From: an uncultured Lachnospiraceae bacterium
Lineage (GTDB): Bacteria > Bacillota > Clostridia > Lachnospirales > Lachnospiraceae
DNA: 64,000 nucleotides
Assembly: GCA_947243855.1 (NCBI GenBank)
Contig: CAMXIK010000002.1
Coordinates: 101,417-165,416 of the forward strand
Reading direction: 5' to 3'
In this document: positions 25,482-34,136 of the stretch, one piece after another
Numbering within the stretch: position 1 is the first letter of the stretch
Layout of the letters: each line of letters starts with the position of its first letter
Notes under the pieces: generated by a model
Databases searched by the model: none
Told to the model about the DNA's origin: nothing
Seen by the model: the letters and a program-made list of their open reading frames with translations, nothing else
Position numbers and translations under genes: made by a program

Positions 25482-26125
25482 AGCAGGATTTAATGATTGA
25501 TAATAAACATGCGAAAGAATGGAATTTTGATTATAGAAAGAAACGCAGGATGAAACAAAAATAGAAAAAAGAACGACTGAAATCTTATTTGGAATATGGA
25601 TAAAACGCTGATAAATAGGGAAGAGTAAGATTGCGTGGAGAAAATTGAGAAGGGGAAAAACACATCGGAGATTTTCTCAAAATAACGGTAGATACTAAAA
25701 GAGAAAGGGAACAGGAAAGAAAAGTATTGGAAAAATGCTGGCGGCAGGCGGGGACAGAAAAAATTAGAAAACGGCTGCTGTGGAATAAAATTTGTCTGAT
25801 GGCTCCCTTTTTGTGAGAGGAAAGAAAAAGTCAAAAACTAAAAGAAGATTTAACGAAAATATACAGACGATTTTTTGGATTTTGCAATTTTTCTGCAACA
25901 TAGGGACTGAAATCTAAAATTCCTTGTATTTACGGGAAAAACAAGGATTAAAATAACGAGTGTTAACAAAAAAATAACAGATTATATATAACAGAAAATA
26001 TGATTTTTGACGGGCGTATTGCGAATGACAAGCAGAGGTTAGAGATTAAAAACAGATATAAAAAACGGAAAAAATCAGTAAAAGGAGAAACAAAGAAGAA
26101 GCAGGGAAGAGAGGGAGAACGGAAC
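25482..26125. other. 644-base intergenic region upstream of nadE
   Basis: Very purine-rich on the forward strand with few pyrimidine runs, unlike any coding region nearby. The only long open frame (reverse, 114 codons) is a Phe/Ser/Ile-rich by-product of this bias. A promoter-like pair, TTAACA (25963-25968) and TATATA (25985-25990) with a 16-base spacer, lies at its downstream end. A short repeat TCCTTGT/ACAAGGA (25921-25927, 25941-25947) is just upstream. It may be a decayed region or a long untranslated leader; nothing else could be supported. Confidence 0.5.
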
Positions 26126-28033
26126 ATGAAACATGGATTTGTAAAAGTGGCGGCAGTGACGCCAAAAATCAAAGTGGCTGATCCTCATTATAATGCGAAA
26201 GAGATCTGTAAAGAGATTGAGACTGCGGCGGAACGCGGCGCAAAAGTGATTGTGTTTCCGGAACTTTGTCTTACGGGATATACCTGCGGCGATCTGTTTT
26301 TGCAGGAGCTTCTGCTTGCGCAGGCGCTGGAGGCGCTTTCAGAGGTGGCGTCGGCTACGGAGGGGAGCGACGCGCTTGTTTTTGTGGGACTTCCCATTAT
26401 AAAAAAACATAAGTTATATAATGTGGCGGCGGTGTTACAGGACGGAGAAGTGCTTGCGTTTGTTCCGAAAAGGCATATTCCCTCCTATGCGGAGTTTTAT
26501 GAGACAAGACATTTTGCACCGGGAAATTTGCTGCCGGAGCCTTTTTTCTACGAGGAGCGGGAGGTTCCCTTCGGAACCGATCTTCTTTTTCAGGTGGACG
26601 CAGTGCAGGGAATGACGGTCGGATGTGAAATTTGCGAGGATATTTGGGTGCCGGAGACGCCGGGAACGGCTCACGCGCTGGCAGGAGCTACGGTGATCGT
26701 GAATCTTTCCGCTTCTAATGAGACGGTGGGCAAAGACGTTTACCGGGAGATGCTGGTAAAATCCGCCAGTGCAGGACAGATTTCGGCTTATATCTTCTGT
26801 TCGGCGGGGGAAGGGGAATCTACGCAGGATCTGGTGTTCGGCGGCCATAATATGATTGCGGAGAATGGCATCGTGCTGGCGCAGGCAAAGCGGTTTGCTA
26901 CGGGAGCCATTTACGCGGATATCGATATTCACAGACTCTGTCATGAACGGCGCAGAATGAGCACTTTTGGGGAAAATGCGCGGGAACATGGGATTCTGCT
27001 TGTTCATATGGAACAGGAAGAAACGATTGTGGAGAGAAGCTTTTCGGCAAGACCCTTCGTACCGGACCAGACCGGGGAGCGCGAGAAGCGCTGTGAGGAG
27101 ATTTTGTCGATTCAGTCCTACGGCTTGAAAAAGCGGTTGGAACACACGGGCTGCCAGTCGGCGGTGTTAGGGATTTCCGGCGGACTGGATTCTACGCTTG
27201 CTTTGCTGGTGACGGCGCGGGCTTTTGATATGCTGGGCCTTGCACGAGATAAAATAACATCTGTTACAATGCCGTGCTTTGGCACCACTGATAGAACTTA
27301 CGATAACGCCTGCAAGCTTGCGCGGCTGCTTGGGACTACTTTGCGGGAAGTGGATATCAAGGAGGCGGTGAACGTTCATTTTAAGGATATCGGACAGGAC
27401 GTGGATTGTCATGACGTGACTTATGAAAACGGACAGGCGAGGGAACGTACGCAGGTGCTGATGGACACTGCCAATCAAACCGGAGGGCTGGTGATCGGTA
27501 CGGGGGATATGTCGGAGCTGGCGCTTGGCTGGGCTACGTACAACGGGGATCATATGTCTATGTACGGTGTGAATGCGGGTGTGCCAAAGACGCTGGTCAG
27601 CCATTTGGTGCGTTATTACGCGGATACCTGTGGTGAGGAAGCGCTTAGAACGCTTTTACTGGATGTGCTGGATACGCCGGTAAGTCCAGAGCTTCTGCCG
27701 CCCGTGGACGGCGTCATTGCCCAGAAGACGGAGGATCTGGTGGGGCCTTATGAGCTGCATGACTTTTTCCTATATTATATGCTCCGCTGCGGGTTCGAGC
27801 CAGCCAAGGTATACAGGGTGGCCTGCATGGCTTTTGTGGGAATTTATGACAACGACGTCATATTGAAGTGGTTAAAAGTTTTTTACCAGAGGTTTTTTGC
27901 ACAGCAGTTTAAGCGGTCCTGTCTGCCGGACGGGCCGAAGGTGGGCAGCGTTGCGCTTTCGCCGCGGGGCGATCTGAGGATGCCATCGGACGCCTGCGCA
28001 AGGATGTGGCTGGAGGCGTTGGAAGAGCTGTAA
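26126..28033 (+). CDS. nadE: Glutamine-dependent NAD+ synthetase
   Basis: 635 residues in two domains. The N-terminal nitrilase-type glutaminase (about 1-290) has VIVFPELCLTGYTCGDLF and, around the nucleophile, MTVGCEICEDIWVPETPG. The C-terminal synthetase has the P-loop LGISGGLDSTLAL and the segment IGTGDMSELALGWATYNGDH. It makes NAD+ from deamido-NAD+, ATP and glutamine-derived ammonia, the last step of NAD synthesis. ATG 26126 follows GAGGGAGAAC and gives the usual MKHGFVKVA start; the frame upstream to 26000 is not coding-like. It appears to be a single-gene unit. Confidence 0.96.
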   Translation: MKHGFVKVAAVTPKIKVADPHYNAKEICKEIETAAERGAKVIVFPELCLTGYTCGDLFLQELLLAQALEALSEVASATEGSDALVFVGLPIIKKHKLYNVAAVLQDGEVLAFVPKRHIPSYAEFYETRHFAPGNLLPEPFFYEEREVPFGTDLLFQVDAVQGMTVGCEICEDIWVPETPGTAHALAGATVIVNLSASNETVGKDVYREMLVKSASAGQISAYIFCSAGEGESTQDLVFGGHNMIAENGIVLAQAKRFATGAIYADIDIHRLCHERRRMSTFGENAREHGILLVHMEQEETIVERSFSARPFVPDQTGEREKRCEEILSIQSYGLKKRLEHTGCQSAVLGISGGLDSTLALLVTARAFDMLGLARDKITSVTMPCFGTTDRTYDNACKLARLLGTTLREVDIKEAVNVHFKDIGQDVDCHDVTYENGQARERTQVLMDTANQTGGLVIGTGDMSELALGWATYNGDHMSMYGVNAGVPKTLVSHLVRYYADTCGEEALRTLLLDVLDTPVSPELLPPVDGVIAQKTEDLVGPYELHDFFLYYMLRCGFEPAKVYRVACMAFVGIYDNDVILKWLKVFYQRFFAQQFKRSCLPDGPKVGSVALSPRGDLRMPSDACARMWLEALEEL

Positions 28034-28076
28034 ACGGTGGGGAAAAGCGGAAAAAGGGGAAAAAGTTAAGAAATGA

Positions 28077-28106
28077 TTGACTTTTTTCCTCCTTTTTGCA
28101 TATAAT
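28077..28106 (+). promoter_or_regulatory. Promoter of the Abi RNA and Abi-family gene
   Basis: TTGACT (28077-28082), an 18-base T-rich spacer and a perfect TATAAT (28101-28106). Transcription would start near 28113, so the structured segment downstream lies within the first 50 bases of the transcript. Confidence 0.75.
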
Positions 28107-28112
28107 ACAAAT

Positions 28113-28165
28113 AACAGAACCCGACACGCCTCTCAACGATGCGGACCACGTTGGGTCTTTTAATT
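28113..28165 (+). ncRNA. Candidate Abi-associated structured RNA (abiF-RNA-like)
   Basis: A short G/C-rich island in an A/T-rich spacer directly after the promoter and before the Abi gene. ACCCGAC near its 5' end can pair with GTTGGGT near its 3' end (7 bp, one G-U). Alternatively CAACG can pair with CGTTG inside it, so the molecule may switch or form a pseudoknot. It is followed by TCTTTTAATTTT, a weak terminator-like tail. Comparative work has described an RNA upstream of abiF-type genes, thought to act as an RNA antitoxin. I match it by position and general shape only; I could not check the consensus. Confidence 0.5.
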
Positions 28166-28181
28166 TTGGGGAGTATTATAT

Positions 28182-29066
28182 ATGGGAGAATTGAAAAAGC
28201 ACCAACCTTCAATGACGGTTGAGGAGCAGATCAAAAATTTAAAAAGTATCGGATTGGTCATAGAAGATGAGGCATATGCTCGGAAGATTCTGAACGATAT
28301 TTCTTATTTTAGGCTTGTAAAAGCATACAGCCTCAATTTGAAAGCAAAGAATGACGATTATGACGGGAGCGTCACATTTGAGCAGATTGTAGATTTATAT
28401 TTGTTTAACGCCAATTTTCGACAGATTCTTTTTCCCGTTGTAGAGAAGATAGAGATCAACGTCAGATGCCGATTAGGGAACTATTTTTCCGAGCGGTACG
28501 GAGTGTTGGGATACTTGCAAAAAGATAATTTCGCCAATGGAGAATATTTTGACATTTTTTTAGACGACATGGCGGAAGAGCTCAGAAGAAATTCCAAGGC
28601 GCCGTTTGTGCAAAATTTTCAGAAAAATTATGAAGGAGGCCATCTGCCCTTCTATGCTTTGGTTGAGGTGTTCAGCTTTGGGACTTTATCCAAATTTTAT
28701 AAAAATATGTTGAATGCGGATAAGAAAGCGGTTGCAAAAACCTTTGGGGTGGGCTATACATATCTTGAAAGCTGGTTGGAGAGCATTTCCTATGTGAGAA
28801 ATATCTGCGCCCACTACGGAAGACTATATAATGCGAAGCTGTCAAAGACGCCAATGTTATATAAAGAATATAGTGGGGCTGGAATTGGCAATAATCGGAT
28901 TTTTGGCGTTTTATTATGTATGCGGACGCTGCTGAAGGGAGATTCTCATTGGAATATTTTTGTAGATCAGATAGATATGCTTTTTGAAAAATACGAAAAA
29001 GTGGATATAAAGACGATGGGATTCCCGGAAGATTGGCAGAGTTTGTTAAGGATGGACAATCGCTGA
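28182..29066 (+). CDS. Abi family protein (AbiD/AbiF, HEPN RNase-like toxin)
   Basis: 294 residues. The N-terminus (KHQPSMTVEEQIKNLKSIGL) and ISYFRLVKAYSLNLK with VEKIEINVRCRLGNYFSE identify the Abi_2 family of phage abortive-infection proteins. The HEPN active-site motif R-x4-H is seen at Arg 206 to His 211 (VRNICAHYGRLYN). These proteins are predicted ribonucleases that stop growth on phage infection; the family has been linked to the origin of Cas13. GGGGAG lies 8 bases before ATG 28182. The RNA-like element and promoter are immediately upstream and a GC-rich terminator follows, so it is a stand-alone module. No protein antitoxin is adjacent. Confidence 0.92.
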   Translation: MGELKKHQPSMTVEEQIKNLKSIGLVIEDEAYARKILNDISYFRLVKAYSLNLKAKNDDYDGSVTFEQIVDLYLFNANFRQILFPVVEKIEINVRCRLGNYFSERYGVLGYLQKDNFANGEYFDIFLDDMAEELRRNSKAPFVQNFQKNYEGGHLPFYALVEVFSFGTLSKFYKNMLNADKKAVAKTFGVGYTYLESWLESISYVRNICAHYGRLYNAKLSKTPMLYKEYSGAGIGNNRIFGVLLCMRTLLKGDSHWNIFVDQIDMLFEKYEKVDIKTMGFPEDWQSLLRMDNR

Positions 29067-29086
29067 GAGGGGTTACTGCATCAGTG

Positions 29087-29118
29087 AAACGGCCGGAGTA
29101 GAAACCGGCCGTTTTTTT
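29087..29118. terminator. Bidirectional terminator between the Abi gene and the reverse membrane protein
   Basis: A 10-bp perfect stem, AAACGGCCGG (29087-29096) with CCGGCCGTTT (29105-29114), 8-base loop and a T-run. It serves the Abi gene and probably, in the other direction, the reverse-strand gene ending at 29127. Confidence 0.9.
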
Positions 29119-29126
29119 CTGCGGCA

Positions 29127-29600
29127 TTATTCCGTCTCCACATCCCCATCGTTCTCATAGGCCTTTTCCAGTGAAGTGGTGATGGCGTCAAGGAGGATCA
29201 TGGAGGTGTATTTACTGTCGTCAGAGTATGTAATCCCTTCCAGACTTTGGTTTTTGATGATCTGGTCGGCGAGATCCTCGAAGGAAGGCTGGATGAGAGG
29301 ATACATGGTTGTGACGGCTTCATCCAGATTGACCAGACGGATGGCATTGATATTTTTTTCGTCTACAGTCACCTCGATTTCCACCACGTTGTCGTTTAAG
29401 ATCAGCGAAGTTGTATATACGCCGGGCACATAGGTGTCTGTGGCAGTCTGCGTTACGGTGGACATAGTTTCCTGCTTTTTTTCTTTGGGAAGAAACATGA
29501 TGATGAGCAGGATGATAAAAAGGATACCGAGTGCAGCAAAAATACCGGTATATATTAACTCTTTTACATGAAGCACGACAATTTTGGTTTTAGAACTCAT
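29127..29600 (-). CDS. Single-pass membrane protein, FMN-binding-like extracellular domain
   Basis: 157 residues. One membrane helix (about 15-38, ELIYTGIFAALGILFIILLI) is followed by a Thr-rich linker and an extracellular domain (GVYTTSLILNDNVVEIEVTV, INAIRLVNLDEAV, DLADQIIKNQSLEGITY) with the strand-helix pattern of FMN-binding or small-molecule-binding domains as found in RnfG relatives, but without their Thr flavinylation motif. No family confirmed. A GTGGGGA ribosome site precedes the start. It is transcribed divergently from glnA. Confidence 0.75.
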   Translation of the reverse strand: MSSKTKIVVLHVKELIYTGIFAALGILFIILLIIMFLPKEKKQETMSTVTQTATDTYVPGVYTTSLILNDNVVEIEVTVDEKNINAIRLVNLDEAVTTMYPLIQPSFEDLADQIIKNQSLEGITYSDDSKYTSMILLDAITTSLEKAYENDGDVETE

Positions 29601-29706
29601 ACAAATATCCCCACAGTGATTCTTTTTTATCAGTTTATGTGGAGGGGCTTTAGTTTATGCCCTTATTTTCGCGCGCAGTCAGAGCTTGTTTATGTGCTAT
29701 GCGGGG

Positions 29707-29736
29707 TTGACAGGAGAACTTGCAAACTGCTATGAT
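29707..29736 (+). promoter_or_regulatory. glnA promoter
   Basis: Consensus TTGACA (29707-29712) with TATGAT (29731-29736), spacer 18. The start of transcription would be near 29743, which puts the terminator at 29748-29780 at the very 5' end of the leader. Confidence 0.7.
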
Positions 29737-29747
29737 AATACGGAACA

Positions 29748-29780
29748 AGGGCGTTCTGATGGGAAGAGAGCGTCCTTTTT
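29748..29780 (+). terminator. Leader terminator (probable attenuator) of glnA
   Basis: A 10-bp stem (29748-29757 with 29767-29776; two G-U pairs), a 9-base loop GATGGGAAG and five T. It lies inside the leader, between the glnA promoter and gene, so transcription must read through it to make glutamine synthetase. The loop contains ATGGGA, which has the A1/G4 pattern of RNA loops bound by ANTAR proteins, although the pair closing it would not be canonical. An ANTAR gene follows glnA, so antitermination is a reasonable inference. Confidence 0.65.
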
Positions 29781-29781
29781 G

Positions 29782-29826
29782 TGCGTATAAGCAGAGTTAG
29801 AAGCATTTCGAATCTGCTTATACGCA
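29782..29826 (+). repeat. 14-bp perfect inverted repeat in the glnA leader
   Basis: TGCGTATAAGCAGA (29782-29795) and its exact complement (29813-29826) with a 17-base loop. It starts two bases after the T-run of the leader terminator and ends 20 bases before the ribosome site of glnA. It could be a second RNA hairpin of an antitermination system or a protein-binding operator. Confidence 0.7.
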
Positions 29827-29860
29827 GCGGTCGAAGAGAATGTAGGAAGGAAGGTATTTC

Positions 29861-31195
29861 ATGAGAAAAAATTATAGTAGGCAGGATATTATTAATTTGG
29901 TCGAGGAGGAGGATGTGGAATTTATCCGTATGCAGTTTACGGATATTTTCGGCAATCTGAAAAATGTGGCGGTTACGGCGGCGCAGTTAGAAAAAGCGCT
30001 GGATAATGAATGTATGTTTGACGGGTCTTCCATCGCAGGTTTTACGGATGTGGAGGACTCCGATATGTATCTTTATCCCGATCCCAGCACGCTTGAGATC
30101 TTCCCGTGGAGGCCGCAGCAGGGAAAGGTGGCGCGGTTTATCTGCGACGTGTACCGTCCTGATGGGAAGCCTTTTGCGGGCGATCCCCGTTATGTGCTGA
30201 AACAGGCCATCAAAGAGGCGGAGGAGATGGGGTACACGTTCCGCGTGGGTGCGGAGTGCGAGTTTTTCCTCTTCCATCTGGATGAAAACGGTATGCCTAC
30301 CACGGTGAGCCACGAAAAAGCGGGATATTTTGACGTGGGGCCGGTGGATTTGGGCGAGAACGCCAGAAGGGATATGGTGCTCACATTGGAGGATATGGGG
30401 TTTGTGGTGGAAGCCTCCCATCACGATGTAGCGCCGGCACAGCATGAGATCAATTTTCTCTATGATGAGGCTCTTGCCACAGCCGACAATATCATGACTT
30501 TTAAGCTGGCGGTCAAGACGATTGCGCGCAGACACGGCCTCCATGCTACCTTTATGCCGAAACCTAAGTATGGCATGAACGGGTCGGGGATGCACATTAA
30601 TATGTCCCTTCTGAAAGACGGGAAAAATATTTTCGCAAATGAGAGCGACGCCAACGGCTTGAGCCAGACGGCTTATGACTTTTTGGGAGGCGTTATGGAG
30701 CATATGAGGAGCATGACGGCGGTTACAAACCCCATCGTTAACTCTTACAAGCGGCTTGTGCCCGGGTATGAGGCGCCGGTATATATCGCGTGGAGCGCCA
30801 CAAATAGAAGTTCCTTGATCAGGATTCCGGCAGCCGAGGGGGATGCGGTGCGGATGGAGCTTCGTTGTCCGGATGCGGCGGCAAATCCTTATCTGGCGCT
30901 GGCGGCTATTCTGCGGGCTGGATTGGACGGGATCAAAAAGAAGACAGTTCCGCCTGAAAGCGTGGATTGCAATATTTTCCGCATGAGCGGGGAGGAGCGC
31001 AAAAAGCGTAACATTGAGGAACTGCCGGGCACGCTTGCGGAGGCGGTTTCCTGTATGGAGAAGGACGCCTTTATGAGACAGACGCTGGGGGATCATGTGT
31101 TTGAGAAATATATTGCGCTGAAAAAGGAGGAGTGGAACCGTTACCGCAGTCAGATCACGGATTGGGAGATCAACGAATACCTGAATCAATATTAA
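29861..31195 (+). CDS. glnA: Glutamine synthetase type I
   Basis: 444 residues, the length of the shorter GSI-alpha enzymes of Bacillota. It makes glutamine from glutamate, ammonia and ATP and works as a dodecamer. Motifs: FTDIFGNLKNVAV, MFDGSSIAGF, RVGAECEFFLF, EVD-like EASHHDVAPAQHEINF, FMPKPKYGMNGSGMH (ATP-binding and His at the active site) and RSSLIRIPAA. The tyrosine region of the adenylylated GSI-beta type is not evident, consistent with feedback control and not adenylylation. ATG 29861 follows GGAAGGAAGG. A leader terminator and hairpin lie upstream and an ANTAR regulator downstream. Confidence 0.97.
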   Translation: MRKNYSRQDIINLVEEEDVEFIRMQFTDIFGNLKNVAVTAAQLEKALDNECMFDGSSIAGFTDVEDSDMYLYPDPSTLEIFPWRPQQGKVARFICDVYRPDGKPFAGDPRYVLKQAIKEAEEMGYTFRVGAECEFFLFHLDENGMPTTVSHEKAGYFDVGPVDLGENARRDMVLTLEDMGFVVEASHHDVAPAQHEINFLYDEALATADNIMTFKLAVKTIARRHGLHATFMPKPKYGMNGSGMHINMSLLKDGKNIFANESDANGLSQTAYDFLGGVMEHMRSMTAVTNPIVNSYKRLVPGYEAPVYIAWSATNRSSLIRIPAAEGDAVRMELRCPDAAANPYLALAAILRAGLDGIKKKTVPPESVDCNIFRMSGEERKKRNIEELPGTLAEAVSCMEKDAFMRQTLGDHVFEKYIALKKEEWNRYRSQITDWEINEYLNQY

Positions 31196-31237
31196 GTAAC
31201 GACTGATATACAATACTGGAAGAAGGGAGGTGTGCGT

Positions 31238-31786
31238 GTGATTAATATTATAGTAGTTTTGCCAAAGCCGGAAGAGGCCAAAGGAATCCGAAATCTGCTC
31301 ATGAAAAACGGATTTCGTGTGGACGGCGTGTGCAGCACCGGGTCTCAGGCATTGAGCAGGATGGACGATTTAAACGGCGGGATTGTGATATGCAGCTATA
31401 GACTGTCGGATATGATGTACAGCGAATTGCACGCCTGCCTTCCCAAAGGATTTGAAATGCTGCTGATTGCTTCCGCGAACACCTTGCAGGAGTGTGACTG
31501 CCGGGATATTATGAGCCTTTCTATGCCGCTTAAGGTACATGATCTGATCAACACAGTGGATATGATGGCGCAGGCTATCGAGCGGCGCAGACGCCGGGCC
31601 AGACAATTTCCGAAAGAGCGCAGCGCGGAGGAGGAGGAGGTCATCCGGGAGGCCAAGGAGCTGCTGATGAACCGCAATCATATGACAGAGCAGGAGGCCC
31701 ACCGTTATCTGCAAAAATGCAGTATGGACAGCGGTACAAACATCGTGGAGGAGGCGCGCATGGTTCTCGTCATGATGCGGACGTAG
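31238..31786 (+). CDS. ANTAR-domain response regulator (probable antiterminator of glnA)
   Basis: 182 residues. The N-terminal two thirds resemble a receiver domain (LLMKNGFRVDGVCSTGSQAL; GIVICSYRL), with the phosphorylation-site position occupied by Ser-Tyr in place of the usual Asp, so it may be a pseudo-receiver. The C-terminal 50 residues are an ANTAR domain (EEVIREAKELLMNRNHMTEQ then EAHRYLQKCSMDSGTNIVEE). ANTAR proteins bind paired RNA hairpins and stop terminator formation; in solventogenic clostridia such a gene lies next to glnA and responds to nitrogen. GTG 31238 has AAGGGAGG 7 bases upstream, better than the GTG at 31232. Confidence 0.9.
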   Translation: MINIIVVLPKPEEAKGIRNLLMKNGFRVDGVCSTGSQALSRMDDLNGGIVICSYRLSDMMYSELHACLPKGFEMLLIASANTLQECDCRDIMSLSMPLKVHDLINTVDMMAQAIERRRRRARQFPKERSAEEEEVIREAKELLMNRNHMTEQEAHRYLQKCSMDSGTNIVEEARMVLVMMRT

Positions 31787-31940
31787 CGAGGGGATAGTCG
31801 GAATAATGAAAAACAGTTGTTATGTATGGTGAAAATGAAAAAGCTGTGTTATACTTGGACTCGTATCTGGTCAGAAGTCCTTACAAACACAGATTTTGAC
31901 CGGAATAGGCGGGAAAGGCTTTCTGAAATCGGAGGAAAAC

Positions 31941-32774
31941 ATGAAATTCACAAAAATGCAGGGCTGTGGGAATGATTACGTTTATATAGACGGGCACAAA
32001 GAGCAGATTTCGCCGGAAAAAAAGCCGGAGCTTGTGCGGCGGTTAAGCGACAGACATTTTGGCATCGGCTCGGACGGGGTGATTTTTATCAATCCCTCCG
32101 ACGAGGCGGATTTTGAGATGGAGATGTACAATGCGGACGGCACCCGCGCCGAGATGTGCGGAAACGGCATTCGCTGTGTGGGTAAGTTTGTTTATGACAA
32201 GGGACTTACGGATAAAACCGACATTACTGTCATAAGTGCGGGGAAGATTAAATATCTGACGCTTTTTGTGAAAGAGGGCAAGGTGGAGACCGTGAAGGTC
32301 AACATGGGTGCGCCGGAACTGACAGCGGCGCTTGTGCCTGTGCTCTGCAAAGGCGTACAGGCCGTGGACGAACCGATTACGGTGCAGGGCAGGGAGTACA
32401 AAATGACCTGCGTTTCCATGGGAAATCCGCATGCGGTGGTTTTTGTGGACGATGTGGAAGGGCTCGCCATAGAGGAAATCGGGCCTTACTTTGAGAGCCA
32501 CGAGCGGTTTCCCAAGCGGACGAACACGGAGTTTGTGAAGGTGATTGATAAACATACGGTACAGATGCGGGTCTGGGAGCGGGGTACAGGGGAGACGCTG
32601 GCCTGCGGGACAGGGGCCTGCGCCACGGCGGCAGCCTGTGTGTTAAACGGGTTGACCGAGGAGACCGTGACAGTAAAACTGTTAGGCGGCGATCTTACCG
32701 TCACATGGGACAGGGAGGCTGATCTGATCTATATGACGGGTCCAGCGGCCACGGTTTTTGAGGGCGTAATTTGA
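31941..32774 (+). CDS. dapF: Diaminopimelate epimerase
   Basis: 277 residues. It converts LL-diaminopimelate to the meso form for lysine and peptidoglycan. Both catalytic cysteines are visible, in EMCGNGIRC and in LACGTGACAT; the conserved FTKMQGCGNDYVYID start is also present. ATG 31941 follows CGGAGGAAAAC; the in-frame extension to 31896 lacks support. It is followed after 55 bases by dapL, which makes its substrate, so the two form the end of the DapL variant of lysine synthesis. Confidence 0.97.
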   Translation: MKFTKMQGCGNDYVYIDGHKEQISPEKKPELVRRLSDRHFGIGSDGVIFINPSDEADFEMEMYNADGTRAEMCGNGIRCVGKFVYDKGLTDKTDITVISAGKIKYLTLFVKEGKVETVKVNMGAPELTAALVPVLCKGVQAVDEPITVQGREYKMTCVSMGNPHAVVFVDDVEGLAIEEIGPYFESHERFPKRTNTEFVKVIDKHTVQMRVWERGTGETLACGTGACATAAACVLNGLTEETVTVKLLGGDLTVTWDREADLIYMTGPAATVFEGVI

Positions 32775-32829
32775 AAAGAGTCATAATTGGTTTACATAAA
32801 ATATATAAATACGGAGGTTGTTTTATTCC

Positions 32830-34050
32830 ATGATAAAAGTAAACGATAATTATCTGAAATTACCGGGGAGCTATCTTTTTTCCACCATAGGAAAGAAAGT
32901 GAACGCCTATACGACGGCGAATCCGGACAAAAAAGTGATCCGTCTGGGAATCGGCGATGTGACAAGGCCGCTCTCTCCTACTATTATCGACGCCATGCAC
33001 AAGGCGGTAGACGAGATGGCGGATGAAAAGACGTTCCGCGGTTACGCGCCGGATCTTGGCTATGAATTTCTGAGAAACGCCATTGCGGAAAACGACTTTA
33101 AGGCGAGGGGCTGTCAGATTGAGGCGGATGAAATCTTTGTCTCCGACGGCGCAAAGTGTGATTCCGGCAATATTCAGGAGATTTTTTCTACGGACAATAA
33201 AATTGCGGTCTGTGATCCCGTATACCCGGTTTATGTAGACACCAACGTGATGGCGGGCAGAACAGGCGTCTATGATGAGAAGACGGGAAACTGGAGCGAT
33301 GTCATTTATATGCCCTGTACGCAGGAGAACGGTTTCGCACCAGAACTGCCAAAGACCGTGCCGGATCTGATTTATCTGTGCTTCCCGAACAATCCTACCG
33401 GTTCCACGATCACGAAAGCGCAGTTACAGGAGTGGGTGGATTATGCCAATAAAAACGGTTCCGTCATCATTTATGACGCCGCCTACGAGGCTTATATTTC
33501 CGAGGCGGACGTGCCCCACAGCATTTACGAGTGCGAGGGAGCGAGAACCTGCGCCATCGAGCTTCGGTCTTTTTCCAAAAATGCGGGCTTTACCGGCGTG
33601 CGTCTTGGGTATACCGTAATTCCGAAGGAGCTTAAGGCGGGGGATGTGTCCCTGCACGCTCTCTGGGCAAGGAGGCATGGCACCAAGTACAACGGCGCGC
33701 CCTATATCATCCAGCGGGCCGGCGAGGCGGTTTACAGTGAGGCCGGAAAGCGGGAGACGAAGGAACTGGTAGCTTATTATATGAAAAATGCGGCTTACAT
33801 TTTAAACGGCCTGAAATCTGCGGGATATCAGGTGTCCGGTGGCGTCAATGCGCCTTACATCTGGTTGAAAGCGCCAAAGGGCATGACAAGCTGGGAGTTT
33901 TTTGATTATCTGCTGGAGACGGCCAATGTGGTGGGAACTCCCGGTTCCGGTTTCGGACCAAGCGGAGAGACGTATTTTAGACTGACGGCTTTTGGCAGCT
34001 ATGAAAATACGGTGGAGGCAGTGGACCGGATCAAGGCGCTGCCGCTTTAA
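32830..34050 (+). CDS. dapL: LL-diaminopimelate aminotransferase
   Basis: 406 residues, a PLP aminotransferase that makes LL-diaminopimelate directly from tetrahydrodipicolinate and glutamate, bypassing the acylated intermediates. It has the family start ([20 protein letters not shown]), [19 protein letters not shown], and the PLP lysine in [33 protein letters not shown] near the end holds the substrate arginine. ATG 32830 fits the conserved N-terminus. It lies just after dapF. Confidence 0.97.
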   Translation: MIKVNDNYLKLPGSYLFSTIGKKVNAYTTANPDKKVIRLGIGDVTRPLSPTIIDAMHKAVDEMADEKTFRGYAPDLGYEFLRNAIAENDFKARGCQIEADEIFVSDGAKCDSGNIQEIFSTDNKIAVCDPVYPVYVDTNVMAGRTGVYDEKTGNWSDVIYMPCTQENGFAPELPKTVPDLIYLCFPNNPTGSTITKAQLQEWVDYANKNGSVIIYDAAYEAYISEADVPHSIYECEGARTCAIELRSFSKNAGFTGVRLGYTVIPKELKAGDVSLHALWARRHGTKYNGAPYIIQRAGEAVYSEAGKRETKELVAYYMKNAAYILNGLKSAGYQVSGGVNAPYIWLKAPKGMTSWEFFDYLLETANVVGTPGSGFGPSGETYFRLTAFGSYENTVEAVDRIKALPL

Positions 34051-34136
34051 GAATGGAACTATCATATCATATATAGATAATATAAAAGAAAATGCCGCTT
34101 GTGGGGAGGGGGAAGCGGGAGAGGAGTATCAGTTTT

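Noticed and set aside
25490..25834. 114-codon reverse frame rich in Phe and Ser
   Set aside because: Caused by the purine-rich forward strand of the nadE upstream region; no start signal or domain.
29743..29860. Glutamine riboswitch in the glnA leader
   Set aside because: The glnA glutamine riboswitch is cyanobacterial and its conserved core is not visible; terminator plus ANTAR gene explains the leader better.
29987..31213. 408-codon open frame on the reverse strand
   Set aside because: It lies wholly over glnA, has no ribosome site and its Arg/His-rich product is a by-product of the coding strand's codon use.
31800..31940. Promoter for dapF
   Set aside because: TTATAC at 31849-31854 is a fair -10, but no -35 at proper spacing could be found, so it was not listed as a feature.
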